Source: Acidobacteriota bacterium | Lineage (GTDB): Bacteria; Acidobacteriota; Terriglobia; UBA7540 | DNA: 5,548 nucleotides | Direction of reading: 5' to 3' | Assembly (NCBI GenBank): GCA_003171295.1 | Contig: PMYF01000319.1 | Span: 1 to 5,548, forward strand | Part shown: positions 1-5,548 of the stretch, one piece after another | Position numbering within the stretch: the stretch's first letter is position 1 | How the letters are laid out: every line of letters starts with the position of its first letter | Program-made: the position numbers and the translations under genes | The notes under the pieces: generated by a model | What the model was told of the DNA's origin: nothing | Databases searched by the model: none | What the model saw: the letters and a program-made list of their open reading frames with translations, nothing else

Positions 1-512
1 GCGGTTCCTTTTGATGTTCTCTTCGCCAGAAGGTAGGTGAATTCCACGCGTGGCGTGGCCACCCAGAACTCATGGTGCCAAGTGCGGCCTGCCACCATCT
101 GCCTGCCGCGCAGGGAGATCAAGCCGCTGCGCCGATGTTCGAAGATGATATCGAGAGCCAAAGACCTTAGCTGGATTCCTTCAAACCAGAGAAAAACGAA
201 ATAGTAGGCCTTGACGCGGTAGTTCAGGCACTGGACCGGGCGGTACCCTGCCTCGGCTAATTTTTTAAACGCGGCCGACAAACGGGAGCGGTCCTGGGGA
301 TGAACCGCAATGTCCAGGTCGCTGGACAGCTCATCCGGGAGCCTTTCCCAGGAATGCAAGACGCAGTAGCGAACCCGGTGTTCGTCCAAGAGCTGAAAAA
401 GTGTGCGGAGACAGGCGGGGAGGCTCCGGTTCTGTGGGGCGGGCGCCTCGATGCGAGTGGTCCCACAACTGGGGGCGACTGAGTTTTCAGCAGAGCACGG
501 ATGTTCGTTCAT
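1..512 (-). CDS. Nucleotidyltransferase-fold protein in polysaccharide cluster (C-terminus cut by window edge)
   Basis: The frame is open from an ATG at 512 to the left edge, giving 170 residues with no stop. After about 30 variable residues comes a helix and strand ending YCVLHSWERLP (49-59), then SSDLDIAVHP (63-72). D65-x-D67 after a serine pair fits the metal-binding motif of the DNA polymerase beta-type nucleotidyltransferase superfamily. D121 in LALDIIFEH is a good candidate for the third catalytic acid. The end VEFTYLLAKRTSKG resembles the hinge after this domain in longer cluster proteins that I recall carrying a C-terminal thymidylate-kinase-like P-loop domain; that part would lie outside the window. 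The gene starts 34 bases after the sugar transferase and shares its direction, so it is probably in the same operon. No strong Shine-Dalgarno precedes the ATG; an in-frame TTG at 542 is a weaker alternative. The substrate is unknown. It is similar to PF14907-type proteins, but assignment to that exact family is inference. Confidence 0.8.
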   Translation of the reverse strand, partial: MNEHPCSAENSVAPSCGTTRIEAPAPQNRSLPACLRTLFQLLDEHRVRYCVLHSWERLPDELSSDLDIAVHPQDRSRLSAAFKKLAEAGYRPVQCLNYRVKAYYFVFLWFEGIQLRSLALDIIFEHRRSGLISLRGRQMVAGRTWHHEFWVATPRVEFTYLLAKRTSKGT

Positions 513-533
513 CGGGTTAGGTCTGGGAGCGTT

Positions 534-551
534 CTTGAGCAATCCCTCAAG
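534..551 (-). other. Small inverted repeat over the sugar transferase stop codon
   Basis: In the transcript CTTGAG and CTCAAG form a perfect 6-bp inverted repeat with a 6-base loop (GGATTG), and the TGA stop at 549-547 lies in the first arm. No U-run follows, so it is not a standard intrinsic terminator. It could be a weak translation or RNA-stability element between the two genes, or chance. Confidence 0.2.
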
Positions 552-1986
552 CCGCTCCTGTCCCTTTCAGGACGGCGGGAACCGTTTTGGCGAGGATCTT
601 GAAGTCCAGCCAGAGGGACCACTGGTCGATGTACTGCATGTCGAGCTCCATCCATTTTTCGAAGGGGATGGAGTTACGGCCCTGGATCTGCCACAAGCAG
701 GTAATCCCGGGCCGGACACTGAAGCGGCGGCGCTGCCAGTCCTGGCCGAACCCATTGTAGTCGCGCCAGGGAAGCGGCCGGGGGCCCACCAGGCTCATGT
801 CCCCCTTCAGGACGTTGAAGAGCTGAGGCAGCTCATCAATGCTCATGTGTCGCAGGATTTTTCCGATGCCAGTCACCCGTGGGTCATTCCGGATCTTGAA
901 TACCGGCCCGCTCACCTCGTTGAGTTGTTGAATGTGGCAGAACTGGTTTTCCGCGTCCACGACCATCGTGCGGAATTTGAGCAATCGAAATCTTCGTTTG
1001 TTGAGGCCCACTCGTTCCTGAACAAAGAAGGCGGGTCCGGAAGAGGCCAGCATGATCAGTGCCGCGGTGAGCAGGAGCAGTGGCGCCAGCGCCAGCAGCG
1101 CGGCCAGCGCAATCGCGACATCGAGGGTACGTTTACAGAGGTGCTGCCATCTCTCGGGACCCCCGGAACAAAGGGTAATCGCGGCGCCGTCTCCGAATTC
1201 CTCCGCCTTCGGCCGCGCCATTCGCATATTGAAAATATCGGAGAGGACGCTGACGACGATACCTTGTTCCTTGCACCACCCGGCGATGCGGGACGCCCGC
1301 GCATAACAGGATTCCATGGGCAGGGCGACCACCACCTCATCGGCGACCTGGTTCCGAAGATAGCTGGGAAAACCAGCGAGGTCAGAAAGCAACGGATAGC
1401 CTGTCTTGCGGAATTCTCCGAGTCCCTGCCAGTCGTCGTCCATGAATCCCGCGATCCGGCATCCGAGATCCGGCGTTGCGTCCATCTTTCGGGCAAAGCG
1501 CACCGCGCGGGGATTCGTGCCCACAATCAACACCTGGCGGAGGTTCCGGCCTCGCCTGCGGACGCCTTGCAGCAAGTATCGGGCCAGGAGCCGGCTGCCG
1601 GCCACCGCGGCGGAGCTGGCGCCCCAGAACACGAGGACGAATTGCAGAGAAACCAGGTGAATTCGCAGCAGGGCGGCCGCGAGGAGAAGCGTCAGCGCGG
1701 CCACGGTGGTTGCCTTGAGGGTATCCAAAACCTCTGCCAAGCGCGTGCTTAGGCGCCTGGAGTTATACAGGCTGAAAGAAATGAAGATCGTGTGCCAGGC
1801 GAGAAGCAAGCAAGCAAACAGCGCAAAATTCTGAACCTTGACTCGCAGGGAGAGGAATTGGGTTAGTGACGTCGCGGGCGTTTCGTAAGCCACCAGCGCG
1901 GTGGCCAGCCCAAAGGCGAAGACCATGACCTCCAAGTCAAAGAGCTTGGCGGCGTTCATAAGCAGGCGGCGGCGCAGAGGGGTCAT
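547..1986 (-). CDS. Exopolysaccharide priming glycosylphosphotransferase (WcaJ/EpsE-type sugar transferase)
   Basis: This 479-residue inner-membrane protein should transfer a sugar-1-phosphate from a nucleotide sugar to undecaprenyl phosphate, the first step of repeat-unit assembly. The N-terminal part has hydrophobic segments near 17-33, 52-72, 93-108 and 112-130. A Rossmann-like CoA-binding-type domain follows, with QVLIVGTNPRA at 151-161 and FMDDDW at 181-186. The C-terminal bacterial sugar-transferase domain starts at KRTLDV (285-290) with a membrane hairpin to about 312. It continues with FFVQERVG (320-327), KFRTM (337-341), IDELPQLFNVLKGDMSLVGP (383-402) and RPGITCLWQIQGRN (425-438). 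D384-E385 matches the catalytic Asp-Glu dyad known from PglC-like enzymes. The length is normal for the large polytopic form of this family. The sugar cannot be read from sequence. The ATG at 1986 has no good Shine-Dalgarno and overlaps the TGA of a tiny ORF, which suggests translational coupling; Met10 is an alternative start. Confidence 0.96.
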   Translation of the reverse strand: MTPLRRRLLMNAAKLFDLEVMVFAFGLATALVAYETPATSLTQFLSLRVKVQNFALFACLLLAWHTIFISFSLYNSRRLSTRLAEVLDTLKATTVAALTLLLAAALLRIHLVSLQFVLVFWGASSAAVAGSRLLARYLLQGVRRRGRNLRQVLIVGTNPRAVRFARKMDATPDLGCRIAGFMDDDWQGLGEFRKTGYPLLSDLAGFPSYLRNQVADEVVVALPMESCYARASRIAGWCKEQGIVVSVLSDIFNMRMARPKAEEFGDGAAITLCSGGPERWQHLCKRTLDVAIALAALLALAPLLLLTAALIMLASSGPAFFVQERVGLNKRRFRLLKFRTMVVDAENQFCHIQQLNEVSGPVFKIRNDPRVTGIGKILRHMSIDELPQLFNVLKGDMSLVGPRPLPWRDYNGFGQDWQRRRFSVRPGITCLWQIQGRNSIPFEKWMELDMQYIDQWSLWLDFKILAKTVPAVLKGTGAA

Positions 1987-2053
1987 AGCGACAGTTGGTT
2001 CATGAGAGGATGTAACCGGGCGCGGAGTCGATGGCGGTACTGACCACGTTCAT
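1983..2053 (-). other. Two tiny ORFs linked by ATGA overlaps between antiterminator and sugar transferase genes
   Basis: The 68-base gap after the NusG-like gene holds a 17-codon ORF (ATG at 2053, TGA at 2002-2000; MNVVSTAIDSAPGYILS). Its stop overlaps, as ATGA, the ATG at 2003 of a 6-codon ORF (MNQLSL). The TGA of the second ORF (1985-1983) in turn overlaps the sugar transferase ATG at 1986. The first ATG lies one base after the NusG-like stop and has GGAG ten bases upstream (2064-2067), inside the end of that gene. The arrangement could carry ribosomes to the transferase start, which lacks its own ribosome binding site. No homology is claimed for either peptide, and chance is possible. Confidence 0.25.
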
Positions 2054-2054
2054 T

Positions 2055-2615
2055 TCAGATCATCTCCACATCGTAGCCATCAATGCGGACTGCCATCGAC
2101 CGCTGAATCAACTCGATGGAGACCACCAGGCTCCGGTCGGAGTTCTTGGCCACCAGAACCCCTGCGACCCCGTCCAGACATCCCCCGCGGATCCGCACGC
2201 GCTGCCCAACCTTGACGAACGGGTAGAGCGCACAGGTGAGGTTTCGTGATAGGAGAGCCTGGATGTCCTCGATCTCTTTGTCCGGTATGGGGAGGGCTTC
2301 GCCGTGGATACCGACCAGGCCTACCACGCCGGGGGTCTGAAGTACAACCTGGCGCTTTTCCGAACGGCCGTTCATTTGGACAAAGGTATAGCAAGAGAAG
2401 AGCGCACTCTGGATGGTCTTGTACCGGTCGCTCCATCGATGCCTTTGCGTGATTTGAGGCAGGAAGGTCGTGACGCCCTTGGCCTGGAGTTGCGCCGAGA
2501 CCTTCATCTCATGCCGGGCACGGGTATGAATGGCATACCAGCGGAGTTTTTCGGCGGGGGTTATTACCGTCGCCAGGGGTGGAGTCGGCGGCCAAATCTG
2601 GTGTGGGCTAGCCAT
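2055..2615 (-). CDS. NusG-family specialised transcription antiterminator (UpxY/RfaH-like)
   Basis: The product is 186 residues from the chosen start. An N-terminal NGN domain opens with LRWYAIHTRARHEMK (24-38), the typical RNA-polymerase-binding start of NusG paralogues, and continues through FLPQITQRHRW and LFSCYTFVQM (residues about 51-81). Then comes the region TPGVVGLVGIHG, followed by a C-terminal KOW domain around VGQRVRIRGGCLDGVAGVLV (136-155). Proteins of this type bind elongating RNA polymerase and prevent early termination in long polysaccharide operons. I chose the ATG at 2615 because AGAGGG (2623-2628) lies at proper distance; an upstream in-frame ATG at 2669 would add 18 residues but has no visible ribosome binding site. 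The gene follows the kinase homologue and precedes the priming transferase. Its presence beside EPS genes and its divergent sequence favour a specialised paralogue over housekeeping NusG. No ops-type recruitment site was found by eye. Confidence 0.93.
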   Translation of the reverse strand: MASPHQIWPPTPPLATVITPAEKLRWYAIHTRARHEMKVSAQLQAKGVTTFLPQITQRHRWSDRYKTIQSALFSCYTFVQMNGRSEKRQVVLQTPGVVGLVGIHGEALPIPDKEIEDIQALLSRNLTCALYPFVKVGQRVRIRGGCLDGVAGVLVAKNSDRSLVVSIELIQRSMAVRIDGYDVEMI

Positions 2616-2622
2616 GGCTCCG

Positions 2623-2628
2623 CCCTCT
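2623..2628 (-). promoter_or_regulatory. Ribosome binding site favouring the shorter NusG-like start
   Basis: AGAGGG, with its GAGG core 8 bases before the ATG at 2615, is the best Shine-Dalgarno near this gene. A second GGAG (2618-2621) is too close to the ATG. The upstream in-frame ATG at 2669 has no such site, so translation probably begins at 2615. Confidence 0.5.
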
Positions 2629-2710
2629 GAGTCACATTTCCATAACCCCACGTTGGATTCTTGCAGCATCGTGATGGGCTGAACTATCCCGTCTGAACTC
2701 GTGAGGTCCG

Positions 2711-3451
2711 CTAGAGTTTTCGGTACAAAGCTTCCGGAATGGGGAACGTGCGTTTATTCAGCACCGCCCCCATCAGCCGAACGTTCGCGGAGGCCAGGAT
2801 TTCCGCGGCCTTCTTCGCTGCTTCGCGGCGGGTGGAATTCGCCCGCACCACCAGCACGACTCCGTCCGCCAGTTTTCCCAACAGGGCAGTGTCGGCATAC
2901 AGAATCGCGGGAGGGCCGTCCACCAGGACATAGTCGAACTCCGCCCGCAGTTCCACCAGGCACCCCCGCAGGCGGTCGGAAGTCAGCAGAACACTCGGGT
3001 CAAGAGGACTTGAACCGGAGGTCACTAACCATAGGTTGTCGCCGTTGATCTGATGCGTCAGGGTGCGGATCGGCCGGGATTGCAGGAGCGCCTCCGAAAG
3101 GCCGTAAAGGTTGTCCAGGCCGAAGTATTCGTGCAGAAAGGGCGTGCGCAAATTCGCATCCACCAAACAAACGGAGCCTTCCACCTGCGACGCCAGAGTC
3201 TCGGCCGCGTGCCCACAAACCCAGGTTGTCCCGGCGCCGCTCTCGACGCTACAGAAGAGCACCAGTTGTGGCGCCTGCGAGCCCGGCAAGAGGAACAAGC
3301 GCTGGACGAGTTTCACCCTTTCTTCCCGGGTTAAGGCCTCCAGGTCAAGCCCCGGCCTCTGCCCGTTGCGGGAAATCTCCGGGCGCGCAGGCGCGGGAAG
3401 TAATTCCTGCACCCTCTCAAATTGCGGCTGGAAGGAGAAGGTCCTGCTCAT
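2711..3451 (-). CDS. CpsD/CapB-like tyrosine-kinase homologue with altered Walker A motif
   Basis: This 246-residue cytoplasmic protein has the P-loop fold of bacterial tyrosine kinases that partner polysaccharide co-polymerases. Motifs in order are SVESGAGTTW (68-77) at the Walker A site, SVCLVDANLR (93-102, Walker A' with D98), FDYVLVDGPP (172-181, Walker B with D178), DGVVLVVRANSTRREAAKKA (196-215) and AVLNKRTFPIPEALYRKL at the end. The Walker A lysine of the usual GxGK[ST][ST] is replaced by Thr75 (codon ACA), so normal ATP phosphotransfer is doubtful. The C-terminus has one tyrosine (Y243), not a tyrosine cluster, and the oligomerisation motif EX2RX2R is degenerate (E44, K47, Q50). It lies downstream of a separate Wzz-like gene, as in split co-polymerase/kinase systems, and is likely its partner. 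I chose the ATG at 3451 because AAGGA (3459-3463) is 7 bases upstream; a TTG at 3457 is less likely. The family is clear; kinase activity is not. Confidence 0.9.
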   Translation of the reverse strand: MSRTFSFQPQFERVQELLPAPARPEISRNGQRPGLDLEALTREERVKLVQRLFLLPGSQAPQLVLFCSVESGAGTTWVCGHAAETLASQVEGSVCLVDANLRTPFLHEYFGLDNLYGLSEALLQSRPIRTLTHQINGDNLWLVTSGSSPLDPSVLLTSDRLRGCLVELRAEFDYVLVDGPPAILYADTALLGKLADGVVLVVRANSTRREAAKKAAEILASANVRLMGAVLNKRTFPIPEALYRKL

Positions 3452-3604
3452 AAGCAATTCCTTGCGAAGGTCCTCGGCCGGCCGTTTCTCCCTCTACCCC
3501 CTTGCCTCTCAGGGCCCCGGCCGGGGATAGATTGAGACCGTCGGGGTCGGGAGTTGCTCTGCACGGCTGCTGGCGCGACTCGTCATGATGCCGACAACGT
3601 GCTC
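3452..3604 (-). other. Intergenic region with paired GC palindromes and a purine-rich tract
   Basis: This 153-base gap separates the co-polymerase and kinase-homologue genes and is the longest non-coding stretch in the window. It holds two perfect palindromes, CCCCGGCCGGGG (3515-3526) and CGGCCGGCCG (3475-3484). In the transcript, 3518-3524 can pair with 3478-3484 as an all-GC 7-bp stem around a 33-base, purine-rich loop. A short CCTT/AAGG hairpin (3460-3470) includes part of the ribosome binding site of the kinase homologue. A 25-codon ORF starts at the ATG at 3586 and ends at 3509, but has no ribosome binding site. I see no convincing promoter, and no U-run that would make either palindrome an intrinsic terminator. 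Confidence 0.4.
3459..3463 (-). promoter_or_regulatory. Ribosome binding site of the kinase-homologue gene
   Basis: AAGGA lies 7 bases before the ATG at 3451 and decides this start over the TTG at 3457. The AAGG is also the 3' arm of a 4-bp CCTT/AAGG hairpin with a 3-base loop (3460-3470), which could reduce access slightly. Confidence 0.6.
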
Positions 3605-5116
3605 TCAGACGGCGCTGCTCGGCATGGCGGCGAGGACGGGCATGTTTAAGAACCCCGCAACTTCCTCGGGGGTTCGAAACGACGCATCAAAGTGGTCCGC
3701 AACGAAGGCTGACCCTACACTCACCAGGATGGCGCAGGGGATACCCAAGAGCACGTAGAGCCAGCGCGAGTGCACGGGCAGTAATGGCACGGCGGGGGCC
3801 TCCACGATGGCCACATTCGTGATGCGCTGGGTGTCAAGCGCATCGGAAATACGGGCCTCCTCCCGCTTGTTGAGATACAGCAGGTAGTTGGCTTCCTCGG
3901 CTTTTGCGGTGCGAACCAAATCCTGCTGCTCGATGTCCTTCTGGTTGAGAAGCAAGGCGTTGCTGCGGTAGTCACGGACGATCAGGGCAGTCGCCGCGGC
4001 CTGAGCCCGGTAAGAGGCGAGGTCCGCCTGAGCCCTGGCCAGTTCTCCATCCAGCCATTGGTAGGTCGGATTCCGGTCGGTGGTTTCCTCATGCACGGGT
4101 GCTCTTTCCTCTCTGGCAATAGCGGCACGGGCCTGGGCAATTTGGGCTTCCACTTCCTGGACCGGCCGGTAGCTGGGCTCGAAATTGTCCAGGAGCTGGG
4201 TCCGCTGGAGCTCCAGGCTCAGGAGGGAAGACTTGAGCTGTCCAAGGAGTTGAGGATTATCAGACTTACGGTCTGTTGTGGCCAGCCGCGAGGGAGTTGC
4301 TGCTGCCAGTGCCCCGAGGGCCCGGATACGTTCCTGGGTTTGAGTCACGGAGGCTTCCGTTTGCCGCAAGTTAGCCTCGAATTCACTGGCCTTCTGCAGC
4401 TTCAAGTCCCGTTGAATCTGCGGGGAGACGGCGTTGCCTCCCCCCTCGCGGCCAAACGCAGCCATGTGCCCCTCAGCCGTAGCCAACTGTTTCTTATATT
4501 GCTCGGTCTGCTGCTGGAAGAAATTGAACGCACCGGAGGGACGGTGCACGGTCAAGTGTTTCACCAGATATGCGTCGGCCAGCGTCGTAAGCACGAGCGC
4601 TGAAAGCACCGGGTCCGCAGAGGCATAACTGACTTGGATGAGGCTGGATTTCTTGGCGGGTTCGGCCTTCAGGTCCCCATCCAACTTGCGTACCGCCCGC
4701 GCCATTCTCAGGTCTTTTCCGGCAGCCGAGTTGTCGCCGGGCAAGCCCCAGGGGTGAGGCGAAGGCGCATCGAGACCACAGCTTTGAACGATCTTCTCCA
4801 GTAAATCACGGCTCTTGATCAACGCGACTTCCGAGTTCAGATCCTCTTCCCTAACGGCCTCAGTATTGCTAAGCGGAGGCATAGCGTTGGGATGCGCCGT
4901 GACGACGGGGTCCACCCGCTCGTGCTGAACCAGGATCTTCATGTGGGCTTCGTATCTCTCCGGTAGCAGAACGGCCGCCAGGGCCGCGCCGCTGAAGACC
5001 CCCAGAAAGGAAAGCGTGACCAGTGGGCGCTGCCGAAACATTACGCCCAGCAAGTCGCGAAGCGTCGAGGATGGGACCCGCCCGTCTCCCGGGGCGTCGA
5101 AGTTCGTCCGATCCAT
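3605..5116 (-). CDS. Polysaccharide co-polymerase / chain-length determinant (Wzz/GNVR type, no kinase domain)
   Basis: The product is 503 residues. It has a short cytoplasmic N-terminus, a first membrane segment at about 32-51 and a Wzz domain directly after it (YEAHMKILVQHERVDPVV, 55-72, then SEVALIKSRDLLEKIV, 95-110). A long periplasmic region rich in Gln, Glu, Ala and Arg is likely coiled coil (about 195-270, 290-340 and 355-420). A GNVR-like stretch follows (YLLYLNKREEARISDALD, 411-428; then ITNVAIVEAPAVPLLPVHS, 432-450, which holds the usual proline-rich turn). The second membrane segment is at about 452-473. The cytoplasmic tail ends in RTPEEVAGFLNMPVLAAMPS, typical of the linker that contacts a kinase partner. 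The protein sets polymer length and links synthesis to export at the inner membrane. The kinase module is absent here and is encoded by the next gene. The ATG at 5116 is supported by GGAGAG at 5122-5127. The gene begins 27 bases after the export gene. Confidence 0.95.
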   Translation of the reverse strand: MDRTNFDAPGDGRVPSSTLRDLLGVMFRQRPLVTLSFLGVFSGAALAAVLLPERYEAHMKILVQHERVDPVVTAHPNAMPPLSNTEAVREEDLNSEVALIKSRDLLEKIVQSCGLDAPSPHPWGLPGDNSAAGKDLRMARAVRKLDGDLKAEPAKKSSLIQVSYASADPVLSALVLTTLADAYLVKHLTVHRPSGAFNFFQQQTEQYKKQLATAEGHMAAFGREGGGNAVSPQIQRDLKLQKASEFEANLRQTEASVTQTQERIRALGALAAATPSRLATTDRKSDNPQLLGQLKSSLLSLELQRTQLLDNFEPSYRPVQEVEAQIAQARAAIAREERAPVHEETTDRNPTYQWLDGELARAQADLASYRAQAAATALIVRDYRSNALLLNQKDIEQQDLVRTAKAEEANYLLYLNKREEARISDALDTQRITNVAIVEAPAVPLLPVHSRWLYVLLGIPCAILVSVGSAFVADHFDASFRTPEEVAGFLNMPVLAAMPSSAV

Positions 5117-5121
5117 GCGCT

Positions 5122-5127
5122 CTCTCC
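5122..5127 (-). promoter_or_regulatory. Ribosome binding site of the co-polymerase gene
   Basis: GGAGAG lies 5 bases before the ATG at 5116, inside the short gap after the export gene. It supports that start over the out-of-frame ATG at 5129. Confidence 0.6.
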
Positions 5128-5143
5128 ATGCCCCCCCGTCAAA

Positions 5144-5548
5144 TCAAGGATGAGGGTTGTAGGTCATGCCCAAACCTGCACCCGGGATCAGCCGTTTAAT
5201 GTTGCCCACGGCGCTCGTGGGGACATACAACATGTCGCCGGGTCGCAGGTGCACGTCCTCATTTAGATCCATCGCTTGCAGCAAGCGCTTCACGTTGATC
5301 TTCTTTACCTCGTACCAGTCACTCGACACACGGCGGAACAGGAGCACCTGGGAGTGCTTGGCGATCGGGGTGAGGCCGCCCGCTATAGCCAGGCCCTCCG
5401 TCACGGTGATATCTCCGCGCAGGTCGAATTTCCCGGGGTGCGTTACCTGTCCGGAGGCGGTGAAGTAGGGCTTGTCGAAGTCCTTAAGCGAGACCGTGAT
5501 GACGGGGTCGTGCAGAATCTTCGCATAGCTCTGCCGCAGGGTTTCGGT
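5144..5548 (-). CDS. Wza-like polysaccharide export protein, C-terminal part (N-terminus outside window)
   Basis: The frame is open from the right edge to a TGA at 5146-5144, giving 134 residues. It begins near the end of a Poly_export domain (TETLRQSYAKILHDPVITVS) and continues into a soluble-ligand-binding beta-grasp (SLBB) domain: YFTASGQVTHPGKFDLRGD, then TVTEGLAIAGGLT. It ends with the common C-terminal signature NEDVHLRPGDMLYVPTSAV followed by a short tail NIKRLIPGAGLGMTYNPHP. Proteins of this family are outer-membrane lipoproteins that form the exit channel for capsular or exopolysaccharide; the lipobox would be in the missing N-terminus. Only one SLBB domain is visible. It is the most upstream gene seen in this operon, and the co-polymerase with which it would interact follows at once. 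A GTG at 5404 lies inside the SLBB domain and is not a start. Confidence 0.93.
   Translation of the reverse strand, partial: TETLRQSYAKILHDPVITVSLKDFDKPYFTASGQVTHPGKFDLRGDITVTEGLAIAGGLTPIAKHSQVLLFRRVSSDWYEVKKINVKRLLQAMDLNEDVHLRPGDMLYVPTSAVGNIKRLIPGAGLGMTYNPHP

Noticed and set aside
403..1752. Long plus-strand open frame of 449 codons opposite the sugar transferase
   Set aside because: It lies almost wholly antisense to a clearly homologous gene, its product has no recognisable domain and is low-complexity (Gly, Arg, Gln rich), and GC-rich codon bias commonly opens such frames.
2616..2669. 18-residue N-terminal extension of the NusG-like protein from the ATG at 2669
   Set aside because: It has no ribosome binding site and would extend well ahead of the NGN domain; the ATG at 2615 has a better site. 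It remains possible.
2616..2760. Promoter upstream of the NusG-like gene
   Set aside because: A GATAGT sequence resembles a -10 box, but no -35 box lies at proper spacing, so a promoter is not supported by sequence alone.
3515..3526. Perfect palindrome CCCCGGCCGGGG as an intrinsic terminator
   Set aside because: A self-hairpin would have only 4 pairs with a 4-base loop, and the downstream transcript is purine-rich without a U-run.
3509..3586. 25-codon minus-strand ORF in the gap before the kinase homologue
   Set aside because: It has no ribosome binding site, its end overlaps the GC palindrome, and its composition (Pro, Ser, Arg, Thr) gives no sign of a real peptide.
4058..4603. Plus-strand open frame of 181 codons opposite the co-polymerase gene
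   Set aside because: It is antisense to a well-supported Wzz/GNVR gene, lacks a recognisable domain, and is explained by codon bias of the real gene.

Overview
This window is a single-direction block of exopolysaccharide/capsule genes. All six recognisable genes lie on the minus strand, so transcription runs from high to low coordinates. In that order they are: the C-terminal end of a Wza-type outer-membrane export protein (cut by the right edge), a Wzz/GNVR-type polysaccharide co-polymerase, a CpsD/CapB-like tyrosine-kinase homologue, a NusG-family (UpxY/RfaH-like) specialised antiterminator, a WcaJ/EpsE-type polyprenyl-phosphate sugar-1-phosphate transferase, and the N-terminal part of a nucleotidyltransferase-fold protein (cut by the left edge). 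Long open frames on the plus strand are antisense shadows.

The DNA is GC-rich (about 60% by eye). The style of the proteins (split co-polymerase and kinase, a NusG paralogue inside the cluster, an SGAGTTWVC-type nucleotide-binding loop, and the YCVLHSWERLP...SDLDIAV nucleotidyltransferase) suggests a Gram-negative environmental bacterium, perhaps Verrucomicrobiota or Acidobacteriota. That is recollection of family resemblance, not a database result. There is no rRNA, tRNA, insertion sequence, CRISPR array or clear intrinsic terminator.

How the genes would work together: the sugar transferase loads the first sugar phosphate onto the lipid carrier at the inner membrane. The co-polymerase, with its separate cytoplasmic kinase-like partner, controls polymer length and export, and the Wza-like protein forms the outer-membrane channel. 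The NusG paralogue probably lets RNA polymerase read through the remaining long operon. Glycosyltransferases, polymerase and flippase are not in the window and presumably lie beyond the left edge.

The most interesting points are: (1) the kinase homologue has lost the invariant Walker A lysine (Thr instead) but keeps both acidic nucleotide-binding motifs, and it lacks the tyrosine-rich tail and a clean oligomerisation motif, so it looks like a pseudokinase or regulatory ATPase relative; (2) the antiterminator gene sits in mid-operon just before the priming transferase; (3) two very short ORFs link the antiterminator gene to the transferase gene through ATGA overlaps; (4) a 153-base gap before the kinase homologue holds paired GC palindromes and a purine-rich tract.
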